A DNA stretch of 58,392 nucleotides, from contig JAFSNR010000063.1 in NCBI GenBank assembly GCA_017443345.1, forward strand, positions 1 through 58,392, in the 5' to 3' direction. The stretch comes from Prevotella sp. (lineage in GTDB: Bacteria > Bacteroidota > Bacteroidia > Bacteroidales > Bacteroidaceae). A program made the position numbers and the translations under genes. This document shows, piece by piece, positions 16,136 to 25,333 of the stretch. Under the pieces are notes generated by a model, which saw only the letters and a list, made by a program, of their open reading frames with translations, did not search any database and was not told the DNA's origin. Within the stretch, counting starts at the first letter, position 1. Each line of letters opens with the position of its first letter.

Positions 16136-16717
16136 ATGGAGAAAATGAATATAGCCATCTTCGTGTCGGGAAGCGGCACAAACTGCGAGAACCTCATCAA
16201 GTATTTCGCTGACCACGCTTCTATCAAGCCTGCGCTCGTGGTAAGCAACAAACCGGATGCCTACGCACTGGTAAGGGCAGAGCGCCTCGGCGTGCCTACG
16301 GCCGTGACCCCGAAGGCTGACCTGAACAACCCCGACGTGATGCTGCCGCTCTTAAAAAAATACGACATCGGCTTCATCGTGCTGGCCGGTTTCCTGCCAC
16401 TCGTGCCCAACTTTCTCATCGACGCCTATCCCCATAAGATCATCAATATCCACCCAGCCCTTCTGCCGAAATACGGCGGCAAGGGCATGTGGGGACATCA
16501 CGTCCACGAGGCTGTCAAGGCGGCTGGAGAGGCCGAGACGGGCATGACGGTACACTGGGTTACCCCCGTCTGCGATGCAGGCGAGATCATTGCCCAGTTC
16601 CGCGTGGCTCTCTCGCCCGACGATAGCGTCGACGACATCGCCGAGAAAGAGCACCAGCTGGAAATGAAGTACTTCCCCAAGGTTGTGGAAGACGTTATTT
16701 CCGGAAACAAATCTTAA
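16136..16717 (+). CDS. purN: phosphoribosylglycinamide formyltransferase
   Basis: A 193-residue cytosolic enzyme that transfers a formyl group from 10-formyl-tetrahydrofolate to GAR in purine synthesis. Visible landmarks are IAIFVSGSGTNCENL (phosphate-binding loop), LAGFLPLVP, the catalytic block KIINIHPALLPKYGGKGMWG (Asn and His) and TGMTVHWVTPVCDAGEII with the catalytic Asp. The start is placed at the ATG at 16136, just after the promoter. An in-frame ATG nine bases later (MNIAIF) is nearly as good. Its 10-formyl-THF comes from the one-carbon pool fed by the neighbouring glycine-cleavage operon, a sensible but loose link. Confidence 0.95.
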   Translation: MEKMNIAIFVSGSGTNCENLIKYFADHASIKPALVVSNKPDAYALVRAERLGVPTAVTPKADLNNPDVMLPLLKKYDIGFIVLAGFLPLVPNFLIDAYPHKIINIHPALLPKYGGKGMWGHHVHEAVKAAGEAETGMTVHWVTPVCDAGEIIAQFRVALSPDDSVDDIAEKEHQLEMKYFPKVVEDVISGNKS

Positions 16718-16757
16718 CTTCCTGTTCCTGCATAGAGACGGGCAACGCTGCACGGCA

Positions 16758-18020
16758 TCACTCTATAGCGCTTCTTAATATCTCAGAGAGCGTGGGGTGG
16801 ATGTGCACCATGTCGGCGAGTTCGCTGACTGTGGTGTGCTTGCACATCAGTACCGAGACTTCCTGGGTGATATCGGCAGCGTGGGCGCCATAGGCATGAC
16901 AGCCAAGAATCAGACCGTCGTCAGCAGAAACAAAGAGTTTGAGCAAACCTTCAGACTCATTCATGGCGAGCGCCTTGCCATTGGCTCGCCAGAAGGACTT
17001 CTTGCAGACGAAGGCAATGCCCTGTTCCTTCAGTTGGTCTTCCGTGGGACCGACACAAGCTGCTTCGGGAGAGGTAAAGATGGCGGCAGGCATAATGTCG
17101 AAACGGATGCCGTCCAGCTTGCCCAGAATATGGTTCACGGCACGTACAGCCTGCATCTCAGCAGCATGAGCGAGCATCTGGCGACCATTGACGTCGCCGA
17201 TAGCGTAGATTCCTTGAACCGTTGTCTCGAAGTTCTCGTTAACGGCGATACCCTTGCGTTCGTCGTATTCGAAACCTGCATTCGCGAAGTCGGACTGCAC
17301 ACGGGGTTTGCGACCCGTTGCCATCAGGATGACATCGGCCTTCACACTCTCCGTCTGACCTTTCTTTGTTTCGAAGAATACCTCACCATCAGCAATCTGC
17401 TTGACACCACATTGCATGTTAAACGTGATACCCTCCTTCTCCATCAATTTGCGCAGACGTTTGGCGATATCGCTGTCGAGGGCCGGGAGGCACTCCTTCA
17501 AGAACTCGATGACCGTTACCTCTGAGCCGAAACGACGGAACACGCTGGCAAACTCCATGCCGATGACACCTGCACCAATGATACAGAGGCGCTTAGGCAG
17601 GGTTTCGAGATTCAGCAAACCGGTAGAGTCGACCACTCGAGGATCATCCTTACCCTCGATGGGGAGCCACTTCGTCTCGGAGCCTGTGGCGATGATGATG
17701 TTGGGGGCAGAATAGTCGCCGACGGTATGGGCATCGGTAAAGACACCTTTCTCGCGCACCAACGTGATATTGGTGTTCGACAGAATGCCTTCTACACCAG
17801 CACGGAGTTGGGGCACCACAGCGGCCATGCGTTCGCGAGCCTCAGCAAAAGAAGCCGAGTGGACGAAGGTCTTCGTGGGGATACAGCCCACATTGAGACA
17901 AGTGCCTCCTACCTCTGCACCCTCGAATATGACGACCTTCAGGCCGTGTCGGGCAGCGTATTCAGCGGCGCGGTAACCTCCAGGTCCCGCGCCGATGATA
18001 ATTAAATCAGTTTTATTCAT
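16758..18020 (-). CDS. lpdA: dihydrolipoyl dehydrogenase (glycine-cleavage L protein)
   Basis: A 420-residue FAD enzyme that reoxidises dihydrolipoyl-GcvH with NAD+. N-terminal FAD loop IIGAGPGGYRAAEYAA, redox-active disulfide GGTCLNVGCIPTK, NAD loop IGAGVIGMEFAS and C-terminal HIHPTLSE with the catalytic His-Glu pair are all present. The family is usually about 450-470 residues; this is a compact version. The start is the ATG at 18020 (MNKTDL). An upstream in-frame ATG lies in a repeat-like spacer (tgaacattgaccattgaaca) and is unlikely. It is the last gene of the gcv operon, 20 nt after gcvPB. Confidence 0.93.
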   Translation of the reverse strand: MNKTDLIIIGAGPGGYRAAEYAARHGLKVVIFEGAEVGGTCLNVGCIPTKTFVHSASFAEARERMAAVVPQLRAGVEGILSNTNITLVREKGVFTDAHTVGDYSAPNIIIATGSETKWLPIEGKDDPRVVDSTGLLNLETLPKRLCIIGAGVIGMEFASVFRRFGSEVTVIEFLKECLPALDSDIAKRLRKLMEKEGITFNMQCGVKQIADGEVFFETKKGQTESVKADVILMATGRKPRVQSDFANAGFEYDERKGIAVNENFETTVQGIYAIGDVNGRQMLAHAAEMQAVRAVNHILGKLDGIRFDIMPAAIFTSPEAACVGPTEDQLKEQGIAFVCKKSFWRANGKALAMNESEGLLKLFVSADDGLILGCHAYGAHAADITQEVSVLMCKHTTVSELADMVHIHPTLSEILRSAIE

Positions 18021-18040
18021 TGAACATTGACCATTGAACA

Positions 18041-19447
18041 TTAGGCTTCAGCCTTGAGTTGGCGATAAGTTGTAACAGGATGCTTGGCGGCGAGGACATC
18101 GTCGACACGTCCGATGGGCGTATCATGAGGCGCAGTCTTCACGAGGTCAGGATCGCTTGCTGCCTCTTCAGCTATCTGGCGCATCACGGCGATGAAACCA
18201 TCGAGCGTCTCCTTCGACTCGTTCTCCGTAGGCTCCACCATCAGACTCTCGTGGAAGAGCAGCGGGAAGTAGATCGTAGGAGCATGATAGCCGTAGTCGA
18301 GCAGACGCTTGGCCACATCCATCGTCGTCACTCCTGTAGACTTATCCTTCAGACCATCAAAGACGAACTCATGGCAGCAGAGACCATCGATAGGCAGCTC
18401 ATAGACATCCTTCAACGACTCCTTGATGTAGTTGGCATTGAGCGTGGCCAGAGGTCCTACCTCCTTGACATGCTCACGACCCAACGTGAGGATATAGGCA
18501 TAGGCACGCATCATCACTCCGAAGTTGCCGTGATAAGGCGAAACGAAGGGGAAGCAATCCTGCAATCCCTCGCGAACACCGACTGGACCAGCACCGGGAC
18601 CACCACCGCCATGAGGCGTAGAGAACGTCTTGTGCAGGTTGATGTGCATCACGTCGAAGCCCATGTCACCTGGGCGACAAGCACCCAGCATCGGGTTCAG
18701 GTTAGCGCCATCATAGTACATCAAGCCGCCACAGTCGTGGATAAGTTTCGCAATCTCAGGAATACGCGTCTCGAAAAGTCCGAGGGTATTGGGATTGGTC
18801 ATCATCATGGCAGCGATGTTGGGACCTTCTAGTTCGACTAGTCTTTCTAGATCGGCTAGATCGACTAGCCCTCTAGGATCCGACTTCACCTCGATGATCT
18901 CGAGACCGCAGACAGCAGCAGAAGCCGGATTCGTACCATGGGCAGAATCGGGCACAATGACCTTCTTGCGGGCCATATCGCCCCGTGAGCGATGGTAGTT
19001 GTCGATAACCATCAGACCAGTCAGCTCACCATGGGCACCAGCATAGGGCTTAAAGGTGAAGTGAGCCAGACCCGTCAGCTCGCACAGCGAGCGTTCAAGG
19101 AGCGTCACGATGGCCAATGCGCCCTGGACAGTCTTAGCCGGCTGCTTCGGATGCAGGTTCTGGAACTGCGGCAGGGCAGCCATCTCCTCATTGATCTTCG
19201 GGTTGTACTTCATCGTACAAGATCCAAGCGGATAGAAGCCTGTATCCACACCGAAGTTGTTGTTGGAGAGATTGGTATAGTGACGCACCACCGTCAGTTC
19301 GTCGCACTCGGGTAGTGCGGCATCCTCTGAACGTCGCATTGAAGCAGGAATCTCGTAATCGCCAAAATTGTTCTTTGGCAGACTGTAGCCTTTGCGCCCC
19401 TCCTTGGAGAGTTCAAAGATCAGGTTTCCGTATAATCTACTATTCAT
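18041..19447 (-). CDS. gcvPB: glycine decarboxylase subunit 2 (P protein, C-terminal part)
   Basis: A 468-residue PLP-binding subunit that works with GcvPA to decarboxylate glycine and pass the aminomethyl group to lipoyl-GcvH. Key blocks are [43 protein letters not shown] and the PLP-lysine site [17 protein letters not shown]. The start overlaps the gcvPA stop (ATGA). The segment [19 protein letters not shown] is encoded by an odd CTAG-rich tract with five CTA leucine codons, described separately, and may be slightly longer than in relatives. Confidence 0.96.
   Translation of the reverse strand: MNSRLYGNLIFELSKEGRKGYSLPKNNFGDYEIPASMRRSEDAALPECDELTVVRHYTNLSNNNFGVDTGFYPLGSCTMKYNPKINEEMAALPQFQNLHPKQPAKTVQGALAIVTLLERSLCELTGLAHFTFKPYAGAHGELTGLMVIDNYHRSRGDMARKKVIVPDSAHGTNPASAAVCGLEIIEVKSDPRGLVDLADLERLVELEGPNIAAMMMTNPNTLGLFETRIPEIAKLIHDCGGLMYYDGANLNPMLGACRPGDMGFDVMHINLHKTFSTPHGGGGPGAGPVGVREGLQDCFPFVSPYHGNFGVMMRAYAYILTLGREHVKEVGPLATLNANYIKESLKDVYELPIDGLCCHEFVFDGLKDKSTGVTTMDVAKRLLDYGYHAPTIYFPLLFHESLMVEPTENESKETLDGFIAVMRQIAEEAASDPDLVKTAPHDTPIGRVDDVLAAKHPVTTYRQLKAEA
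18829..18876. repeat. CTAG-rich repeat tract inside gcvPB
   Basis: Seven CTAG tetramers fall in 48 bases, in repeated units such as ctagatcgactag and ctagttcgactag. It is read in frame and gives five CTA Leu codons, rare in the neighbouring genes. It looks like an intergenic-type repeat captured in a coding region. Confidence 0.75.
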
Positions 19448-20763
19448 AAGCCAGCAATCTTTACGAGGTTATCAATTTCTTCTTTCGTACGCTTCTCGGT
19501 AACGGCAAAGAGCAGACCATCGTCGAGTTTAACACCACCGAGGTAGCCTGCATCGATGAAACGCTGGTAGAGACTATCCACATCGCCATCGTACTTCACA
19601 TAGAACTCATTGAAGAAGGGCTGGTCGTAAGCCAGATGGAAACGACCTGTCTTCAGAAGTTCGTCACAGAGATAGTGGGCACCGGCATAGGAAAGCTGAG
19701 CGGCTTCCTTCAAGCCCTGCTTACCCATCAGCGAACAATACATCGTAACGAAGAGTGCCATCAGCGACTGGTTCGAGCAGATATTAGAAGTGGCCTTCTG
19801 GCGACGTATATGCTGTTCGCGGGCCTGAAGGGTGAGTACGAAAGCACGCTGGTCGCGGTTATCTTTCGTCATGCCAACGATGCGGCCTGGCATCTTGCGG
19901 ATCAGTTTCTCCGTGCAACACATATAGCCCACATAAGGACCGCCGAAGAGCATGGGAATACCAAGGCTCTGGCCATCACCCACAGCGATATCTGCCCCCA
20001 ACTCGCCTGGAGTCTTCAGTACGGCGAGATCGGCAGCAACACTATTGATAATCAAGAGAGCCTTGTGGTCGTGACACGCATCAGCAAAACCCGTGAAATC
20101 CTCAACGATACCATAGACATTCGGCTGTTGGACAATCACGCCAGCGACACCGTCGAGAGTGGAGAGTTGAGAATTGAGGGTTGAGAGGTCGGTGACACCA
20201 TCTTTCTGTGGGATCGTCACGAGTTCGATACCCTGATGGAGGGCATAGGTATCGAGAACCTTTCTGACATCACCATTCAAGGTTTCCGAAACCAGCACCT
20301 TATTAACCTTCTTACCAGCGGCTACAGCCATCATCATCGCCTCAGCAGTAGCGGTACTGCCGTCGTACATCGAGGCATTGGAGATATCCATGCCTGTAAG
20401 CTCGGCCATCATCGACTGGTACTCGAAGATATAATGGAGGGTGCCTTGTGAGATCTCGGCCTGATAAGGGGTATAAGAGGTCAAGAACTCAGAACGCGAA
20501 AGGAGACTGGGAATCACCGAAGGGGTATAGTGGTCATAGACACCATAGCCTGCGAAACAAGCCAGCTGCTTCGTTTGTTTTCCCAGCTTCGCAAAGGTAT
20601 CGCGCACCTCCATCTCACTCATCTCCGAAGGAATCTGATAGTCGCCTCGGAAACGGATGCTCTCAGGAATCTGGGCGTAGAGGCCGTCGAGGTCCTTCAC
20701 TCCCGCCTTCGCCATCATCGCCTTCAGATCGTCCTGAGTATGGGGAAAATACTTGTAGTCCAT
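19444..20763 (-). CDS. gcvPA: glycine decarboxylase subunit 1 (P protein, N-terminal part)
   Basis: A 439-residue partner of GcvPB. Typical segments are [13 protein letters not shown] at the start, [57 protein letters not shown] and [20 protein letters not shown]. It has the usual split-P-protein layout of Bacteroidetes, with gcvPB overlapping by four bases. The stretch [13 protein letters not shown] (about residues 193-205) is encoded by a copy of a gagttgagaattgag repeat and has no place in most relatives as I recall them. It lies on a surface segment, so function is probably retained. Confidence 0.96.
   Translation of the reverse strand: MDYKYFPHTQDDLKAMMAKAGVKDLDGLYAQIPESIRFRGDYQIPSEMSEMEVRDTFAKLGKQTKQLACFAGYGVYDHYTPSVIPSLLSRSEFLTSYTPYQAEISQGTLHYIFEYQSMMAELTGMDISNASMYDGSTATAEAMMMAVAAGKKVNKVLVSETLNGDVRKVLDTYALHQGIELVTIPQKDGVTDLSTLNSQLSTLDGVAGVIVQQPNVYGIVEDFTGFADACHDHKALLIINSVAADLAVLKTPGELGADIAVGDGQSLGIPMLFGGPYVGYMCCTEKLIRKMPGRIVGMTKDNRDQRAFVLTLQAREQHIRRQKATSNICSNQSLMALFVTMYCSLMGKQGLKEAAQLSYAGAHYLCDELLKTGRFHLAYDQPFFNEFYVKYDGDVDSLYQRFIDAGYLGGVKLDDGLLFAVTEKRTKEEIDNLVKIAGL
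20155..20190. repeat. intergenic-type repeat embedded in gcvPA
   Basis: gagagtggagagttgagaat and gagggttgagagg form a degenerate 8-9 bp tandem repeat (gttgaga). The same class of motif is common between Bacteroidales genes. Here it is translated as [10 protein letters not shown]. Confidence 0.65.
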
Positions 20764-20773
20764 TACTGTTTTT

Positions 20774-20811
20774 GTTTACAGCTTACATTTTACGGTTTAC
20801 AGATGATTACT
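20774..20811. repeat. intergenic repeat, tttacagatgattac type
   Basis: tttacggtttacagatgatt, preceded by gtttacagcttac. Related copies occur at 31418-31449 and 39248-39278, each between genes. Overlaps the last codons of gcvH by a few bases. Confidence 0.6.
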
Positions 20812-21187
20812 TCTCGCAGAAAGCCTCGTAAGCCTTGGCGTCCATGAGAGCATCGAGTTCTGACTTGTCACTCAGTTCCACCTTGATGATCCAGTTCTCG
20901 AAAGCATCCTGGTTGATGAGTTCGGGCTCATCGTCGAGAGCTTCGTTGATCTCGACGACAGTTCCGCTAACGGGTGAATACAAGTCGCTGGCGGCCTTGA
21001 CACTCTCTACAGCACCAAACTCCTCACCAGCTGCAACCTCATCGTCAACCTCCGGCATATCCACATAAACCACATTACCCAGCGCGTTCTGGGCATAGTC
21101 TGTGATACCGATGAAACCAAAATCACCTTCTACTCTTACATATTCGTGAGACTCTGAGTAGTAGAGTCCTTCAATTACTTTTGCCAT
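20807..21187 (-). CDS. gcvH: glycine cleavage H protein
   Basis: A 126-residue lipoyl carrier that shuttles the aminomethyl group between P, T and L proteins. The sequence shows YSESHEYVRVEGDFGFIGIT, then DEVAAGEEFGAVESVKAASD with the lipoylated lysine in ESVKA, then LYSPVSGTVVEIN. Length and motifs are standard. It lies 15 nt after gcvT and 43 nt before gcvPA. That gap carries a short intergenic repeat. Confidence 0.97.
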   Translation of the reverse strand: MAKVIEGLYYSESHEYVRVEGDFGFIGITDYAQNALGNVVYVDMPEVDDEVAAGEEFGAVESVKAASDLYSPVSGTVVEINEALDDEPELINQDAFENWIIKVELSDKSELDALMDAKAYEAFCEK

Positions 21188-21202
21188 AATTATTTTACCT
21201 TT

Positions 21203-22309
21203 TTACTTTTTATAACTCTTGTTATAGAATTGTTTCTTGACCACTTTGCCGGGGAAGACCTTCTTGCGAATCTGGATCTCCACCTCTGTATCGAGCTTGG
21301 CATATTGGGCATCGATCAGAGCCATACAGACACTCTTGTCCGTAGAGAGTGTGTGATAACCTGTGGTCACCTCTCCGATGGGCTGACCATCCTTCAGAAC
21401 TGTATAGCCATGACGGGGAATCGCCTTGTCGAAAAGTTCGATACCCACCAGTTTCTTGGCTGGTCCCTCGGCTTTCTGTTGGGCAAGGGCTTCCTTGCCG
21501 ATAAACTCTGCCTTGTCGAGTTTCACAAACATACCGAGACCAGCCATGATCGGGGTGATATCCTCCGAGAGTTCATCGCCATAAAGGGGCAGTCCTACCT
21601 CAAAGCGCAGGGTGTCTCGACAACCCAGTCCACAAGCCTGCACACCAGCGGCAATCAGTTTGTCCCAACAGTCGCGGATATAGTCGTGCGAGGCATAGAT
21701 CTCAAAGCCGTCCTCACCTGTATAGCCTGTACGTGAGATAATCACGTCGCCCACCGTCTTGCAGGTGTAGAACGTCAGTTCGGCACAGGGCAGACCCAGC
21801 ACCGTTTCCACGATATGCTCACTCTCAGGTCCCTGTACGGCAATCTGTCCGTAGTAGTCTGAACGGTTCTGCAGATCGATATCGAAGCCCTCAGCATGCT
21901 GCTGCATCCAGGTCCAGTCCTTGTCGATGTTCGCAGCGTTGATGACGAGGAAGAAATCGTTCTCGCCCATCTTGTAGACGAGCAGATCGTCGACCGTACC
22001 GCCGTTCTCGTAGCACATCATACCATAGTAGATCTTACCCACAGGGGCTCCAGCCACATCGTTCGTAAAGATGTGCTGCACGTAACGCTCGGCATCAGGG
22101 CCTTTCACGGTCACCTCGCCCATGTGCGATACATCGAAAAGGCCCACATGTTCTCTGACGGCCATGTGCTCAGGAGCGATGCCCGCATACTGGTAAAGCA
22201 GAGGCATGTCAAAGCCTCCGAATGATACCATCGTAGCACCCAACGACAAATGCTTGTCGAACAGGCATGTCCGTTTTTCTTTTTTCTCTAGTTCTTGTTT
22301 GATTCCCAT
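21203..22309 (-). CDS. gcvT: aminomethyltransferase (glycine cleavage T protein)
   Basis: A 368-residue enzyme that releases ammonia from the aminomethyl-lipoyl H protein and makes 5,10-methylene-THF. Landmarks are GATMVSFGGFDMPLLYQ, FDVSHMGEVTVKGPDA with the catalytic Asp region, SRTGYTGEDGFEIY and AGLGMFVKLDK. It ends VVKKQFYNKSYKK. It sits 9 nt after lplA in the six-gene leftward operon. Confidence 0.96.
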   Translation of the reverse strand: MGIKQELEKKEKRTCLFDKHLSLGATMVSFGGFDMPLLYQYAGIAPEHMAVREHVGLFDVSHMGEVTVKGPDAERYVQHIFTNDVAGAPVGKIYYGMMCYENGGTVDDLLVYKMGENDFFLVINAANIDKDWTWMQQHAEGFDIDLQNRSDYYGQIAVQGPESEHIVETVLGLPCAELTFYTCKTVGDVIISRTGYTGEDGFEIYASHDYIRDCWDKLIAAGVQACGLGCRDTLRFEVGLPLYGDELSEDITPIMAGLGMFVKLDKAEFIGKEALAQQKAEGPAKKLVGIELFDKAIPRHGYTVLKDGQPIGEVTTGYHTLSTDKSVCMALIDAQYAKLDTEVEIQIRKKVFPGKVVKKQFYNKSYKK

Positions 22310-22318
22310 AGGTTGTTG

Positions 22319-23032
22319 TTATAATAAATTGATAAATTCCTCTTTCAGATACGTCGCCTCAATGGCTTCGATTGCAGCCACATCCTTGGCCGTCAACAGA
22401 AACTCTCCCACGCAGAGCGTCTCACGGATGAGTGACTTCAGCGCCTCGACACTCCCGATGGCCGTATAGTCCTTCAACAAGGTGATGCGCTGTCGCACGC
22501 TCTCAATACCTTTCTTCTGCAGTTTCTCCTGACTCGGGGTGATGGCGTTGAGCATGTGCGCCATATTCGTGTCGTAGAGCATCGTGCTGTGGACGATACT
22601 TCGCCCTCCCAGATGGTAGCAGGCCGTGCCACAAACTTTCTTGTCGCCTATCATAATGTCATTATGACTGGTGCCCGTAGCAGCAATACCCAACTTCCTC
22701 AGCACCAACAGCACCATGTTCACGAAACGGTTGAAGGCGAAGTTCACATTCTCCTCGGCTGTGATATACGACAGCATCAGGTTGTCCATATCGGCATACA
22801 CACAGCCTCCCCCACTCTTCCGACGGTAGAGTTTGATGCCGTGTTCACGACAGTAAGGCACGTTCACCTCGTTCTCCAACACCTGATTGCGGCCAAAGAT
22901 GACACTCGGCTCCACCTGCCACATGAAGAAATAATCGTCTTCCTCCTGAAATTGACGCGCCACATACTCCTCCATCGCCAGATAGAACGACAGACGACGG
23001 GTTTCCCGAATGGGTAAGGCGATATACTTCAT
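22319..23032 (-). CDS. lplA: lipoate-protein ligase A family protein
   Basis: A 237-residue protein of the LplA/LipB fold. The lipoyl-AMP pocket motif RRKSGGGCVYADMDNLMLSY is present, as are NDIMIGDKKVCGTACY with the conserved lysine and SIVHSTMLYDTN. It lacks the separate C-terminal domain of classic E. coli LplA, as many short ligases do. As first gene of the gcv operon it most likely attaches lipoate to GcvH. Attachment to other 2-oxoacid dehydrogenases cannot be excluded. The start lies 31 nt after a good -7 box. Confidence 0.9.
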   Translation of the reverse strand: MKYIALPIRETRRLSFYLAMEEYVARQFQEEDDYFFMWQVEPSVIFGRNQVLENEVNVPYCREHGIKLYRRKSGGGCVYADMDNLMLSYITAEENVNFAFNRFVNMVLLVLRKLGIAATGTSHNDIMIGDKKVCGTACYHLGGRSIVHSTMLYDTNMAHMLNAITPSQEKLQKKGIESVRQRITLLKDYTAIGSVEALKSLIRETLCVGEFLLTAKDVAAIEAIEATYLKEEFINLL

Positions 23033-23062
23033 GATAGAGTTGATAGTTATCTAAACTTTCTG

Positions 23063-23070
23063 CAAAAATA
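23063..23070 (-). promoter_or_regulatory. -7 promoter box of the lplA-gcv operon
   Basis: TATTTTTG on the minus strand, followed by cagaaagttt. No glycine riboswitch fits in the 30-nt leader. Confidence 0.75.
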
Positions 23071-23132
23071 TGAAGTTTTTATGTAACTACCAAATCATTT
23101 GGCATTTATTTGCAATTATGAAGATATTTATG

Positions 23133-23140
23133 TAACTTTG
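23133..23140 (+). promoter_or_regulatory. -7 promoter box before the esterase-like gene
   Basis: TAACTTTG, 20 nt before the ATG. It diverges from the gcv operon promoter. Confidence 0.75.
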
Positions 23141-23159
23141 CCCCCAAAAGAGAAAAAGC

Positions 23160-24158
23160 ATGGAACAGACAAATCAGTATATCAAACAATTCCCTGACCT
23201 GATGAAAGGGAAGAAAATACTCTATGTACACGGTTTCGGATCGTCGGGACAGAGCGGAACGGTGACTCGTATCCGCGAGGTTCTGCCTCAGGCTGAGGTC
23301 ATAGCACCCGACCTGCCCATAGAACCGCAGGAAGCTCTGGCACTATTGAAAGAGACGTGCGAACGTGAACAGCCCGACCTCATCATCGGTACCTCGATGG
23401 GCGGTATGTACGCCGAGATGCTCTATGGCTACGACCGTATCCTCGTCAACCCAGCCCTGGAGATGGGCGAAACGATGAAGGAACACGGTATGATAGGGGC
23501 GCAACACTTCTCGAACCCAAGAGCAGACGGCCAACAGGACTTCATCGTGACCAAGACGTTGGTGAAGGCCTATAAAGAGATCACCCAACTCTGCTTCAGT
23601 GGTCTGAACGACGAAGAGCAGCAACGTGTCTTCGGCCTCTTCGGCGACGAGGACACCACCGTTAACACCTTCGACCTGTTCCATGAACACTACAAACAGG
23701 CCATCAGATTCCACGGGGAGCACCGCATGAACGATCAGAGTTTCATGCACGCCGTGATGCCTGTCGTGCGTTGGATCGATGACAAACAGGAAGGTCGCGA
23801 AAGACCCATTATCTACGTGGGGATGGACGCGCTGAAGGACAATTGGGACAAGCCGCTGAGTTCGTCACAGAAGACCCTCCGCAAGCTGTTGGAGGCCTAC
23901 CAGCTCTTCTTCGTGGCAGAAGCTCCACAGGAACCCCACTATTTCGATGAAACCGTGAAGTGGCTGGAGCAGTATGTCAACGTGCCCGCATGGGGACACA
24001 CCATGTTTACCAACCAGCGCGAGCTGCTCTACGGTGACTACTTCGTGGGTAGGGAGACCGACTGGAAAGGGATGGCCACACACATCGACTTCGGTAGTGA
24101 CACGTTCAAGACGTGGGATGAAGTTGCAATCTATTTTGAACGACTGGGCGGACAATGA
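23160..24158 (+). CDS. YqiA/YcfP-like alpha/beta hydrolase with an extra C-terminal domain
   Basis: A 332-residue protein. Residues 15 to about 205 are a YqiA-type hydrolase: KKILYVHGFGSSGQSGTV, DLIIGTSMGGMYAEM with Ser as nucleophile, GLFGDEDTTVN with the acid, and HRMNDQSFMH with a candidate His. The C-terminal part, from RPIIYVGMDALKDNWDKPLS, contains EAPQEPHYFDETVKWLEQYV and AWGHTMFTNQRELLYGDYFV. It looks like a HAD-type nucleotidase-like domain as seen in some Bacteroidetes fusions, but the first nucleophilic DxD motif is not clear. Natural substrates unknown. Its stop overlaps the next start (ATGA), so the two genes are coupled. Confidence 0.75.
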   Translation: MEQTNQYIKQFPDLMKGKKILYVHGFGSSGQSGTVTRIREVLPQAEVIAPDLPIEPQEALALLKETCEREQPDLIIGTSMGGMYAEMLYGYDRILVNPALEMGETMKEHGMIGAQHFSNPRADGQQDFIVTKTLVKAYKEITQLCFSGLNDEEQQRVFGLFGDEDTTVNTFDLFHEHYKQAIRFHGEHRMNDQSFMHAVMPVVRWIDDKQEGRERPIIYVGMDALKDNWDKPLSSSQKTLRKLLEAYQLFFVAEAPQEPHYFDETVKWLEQYVNVPAWGHTMFTNQRELLYGDYFVGRETDWKGMATHIDFGSDTFKTWDEVAIYFERLGGQ

Positions 24159-25333
24159 AATTAGCCGTGATTGGCGGTGGTGCCGCAGGCTTCTTCCTGG
24201 CGCTAATGGTGAAGGCGCAGCGACCAGAGGCAGAGGTGACCATCCTCGAACGTGGTAAACGCGTACTGAGGAAGGTGGCCGTGAGTGGTGGCGGGCGCTG
24301 TAATTGTACCAACACGTTCGAAGGCGTGAAGGACCTGCAACAGGTTTACCCACGTGGGTATCGGCTGATGAAACGCCTGATGAAAGGTTTTTCACAAAAG
24401 GACGCCTACAACTGGTTTGAGCAGCACGGTGTCAGACTGACCACACAAGAAGACCATTGTGTATTCCCTGCCTCTCAGGACTCAGCCACCATCATCAACT
24501 GTTTCCTCGCTGAGGCCAGAAGACTGGGTGTCAGAATACAGACAGAGACGGCCGTCAGAAGTATGGACGACCTGAAGGACTACGACTGCGTGGCTGTGAC
24601 TACGGGAGGAGCGACGGAGGAGAGTCTCGCATGGCTGAAGGCATTGGGACACGAGACGGTGAAACCTGTGCCATCGCTGTTTACCTTCGAGACGGGCAAT
24701 GAGGCGCTGCACGCCCTGATGGGAACGGTGGTGGAAGAGGCACAGGTGATGATACCTGGCACGAAACTCAGGGCTGAGGGGGCGCTGCTGGTGACGCACT
24801 GGGGCATGAGCGGTCCTGCCATCCTGAGACTCTCGAGCTATGCCGCCCGCTATCTGGCAGAACGGAATTATAAGGCACCATTAGCCGTCAACTGGACAGG
24901 GCTACACGACCACGAAGCCCTGGAGGCTCTGACAGAGATGATGCAAAAGTACCCACAGAAACAACTGCTGACCGTTGCCCCCTGTGGTCTGACCTCCAGA
25001 CTCTGGCACTATCTCGCGAAACGTTGCCTGGGCCAGCGCTCAGAAGGACGATGGGGCTCACTCAATAAGAAGGAGATCAACCGTCTGGCCAATACGCTGG
25101 GTGGCGGCGATCTATACGACATTCAGGGCAGGGCTCCCTTCAAAGAGGAGTTCGTCACCTGTGGCGGCATCAGTCTGGAGTCCGTGAACCCCACAACATT
25201 AGAGAGCAGGCATGTGCCCGCTCTCTATTTCGCCGGTGAACTGCTCGACATTGACGGCATCACCGGAGGTTTTAACTTTCAAGCAGCCTGGACCACGGCC
25301 TTCACCGCTGCCCAGGCCATTATCAAGATTTAG
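24155..25333 (+). CDS. BaiN/RdsA-type flavoprotein (HI0933 family)
   Basis: A 392-residue NAD(P)/FAD-dependent oxidoreductase. The FAD loop is MKLAVIGGGAAGFFLALMV. The family signature KVAVSGGGRCNCTN follows, then VTTGGATEESLAWLKALGH and the C-terminal FAGELLDIDGITGGFNFQ. Length fits. Relatives include bile-acid and other ene-reductases, but the substrate of this one cannot be told from sequence. Translationally coupled to the upstream hydrolase gene. Its stop codon interlocks with that of the convergent aldolase gene over four bases. Confidence 0.9.
   Translation: MKLAVIGGGAAGFFLALMVKAQRPEAEVTILERGKRVLRKVAVSGGGRCNCTNTFEGVKDLQQVYPRGYRLMKRLMKGFSQKDAYNWFEQHGVRLTTQEDHCVFPASQDSATIINCFLAEARRLGVRIQTETAVRSMDDLKDYDCVAVTTGGATEESLAWLKALGHETVKPVPSLFTFETGNEALHALMGTVVEEAQVMIPGTKLRAEGALLVTHWGMSGPAILRLSSYAARYLAERNYKAPLAVNWTGLHDHEALEALTEMMQKYPQKQLLTVAPCGLTSRLWHYLAKRCLGQRSEGRWGSLNKKEINRLANTLGGGDLYDIQGRAPFKEEFVTCGGISLESVNPTTLESRHVPALYFAGELLDIDGITGGFNFQAAWTTAFTAAQAIIKI

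Noticed and set aside
18059-18832. 257-codon plus-strand open frame inside gcvPB
   Set aside because: Antisense to a clear core enzyme gene, with Arg/His-rich non-protein composition.
23033-23062. Glycine riboswitch before the gcv operon
   Set aside because: The leader from the promoter to the lplA start is only about 30 nt, far too short.
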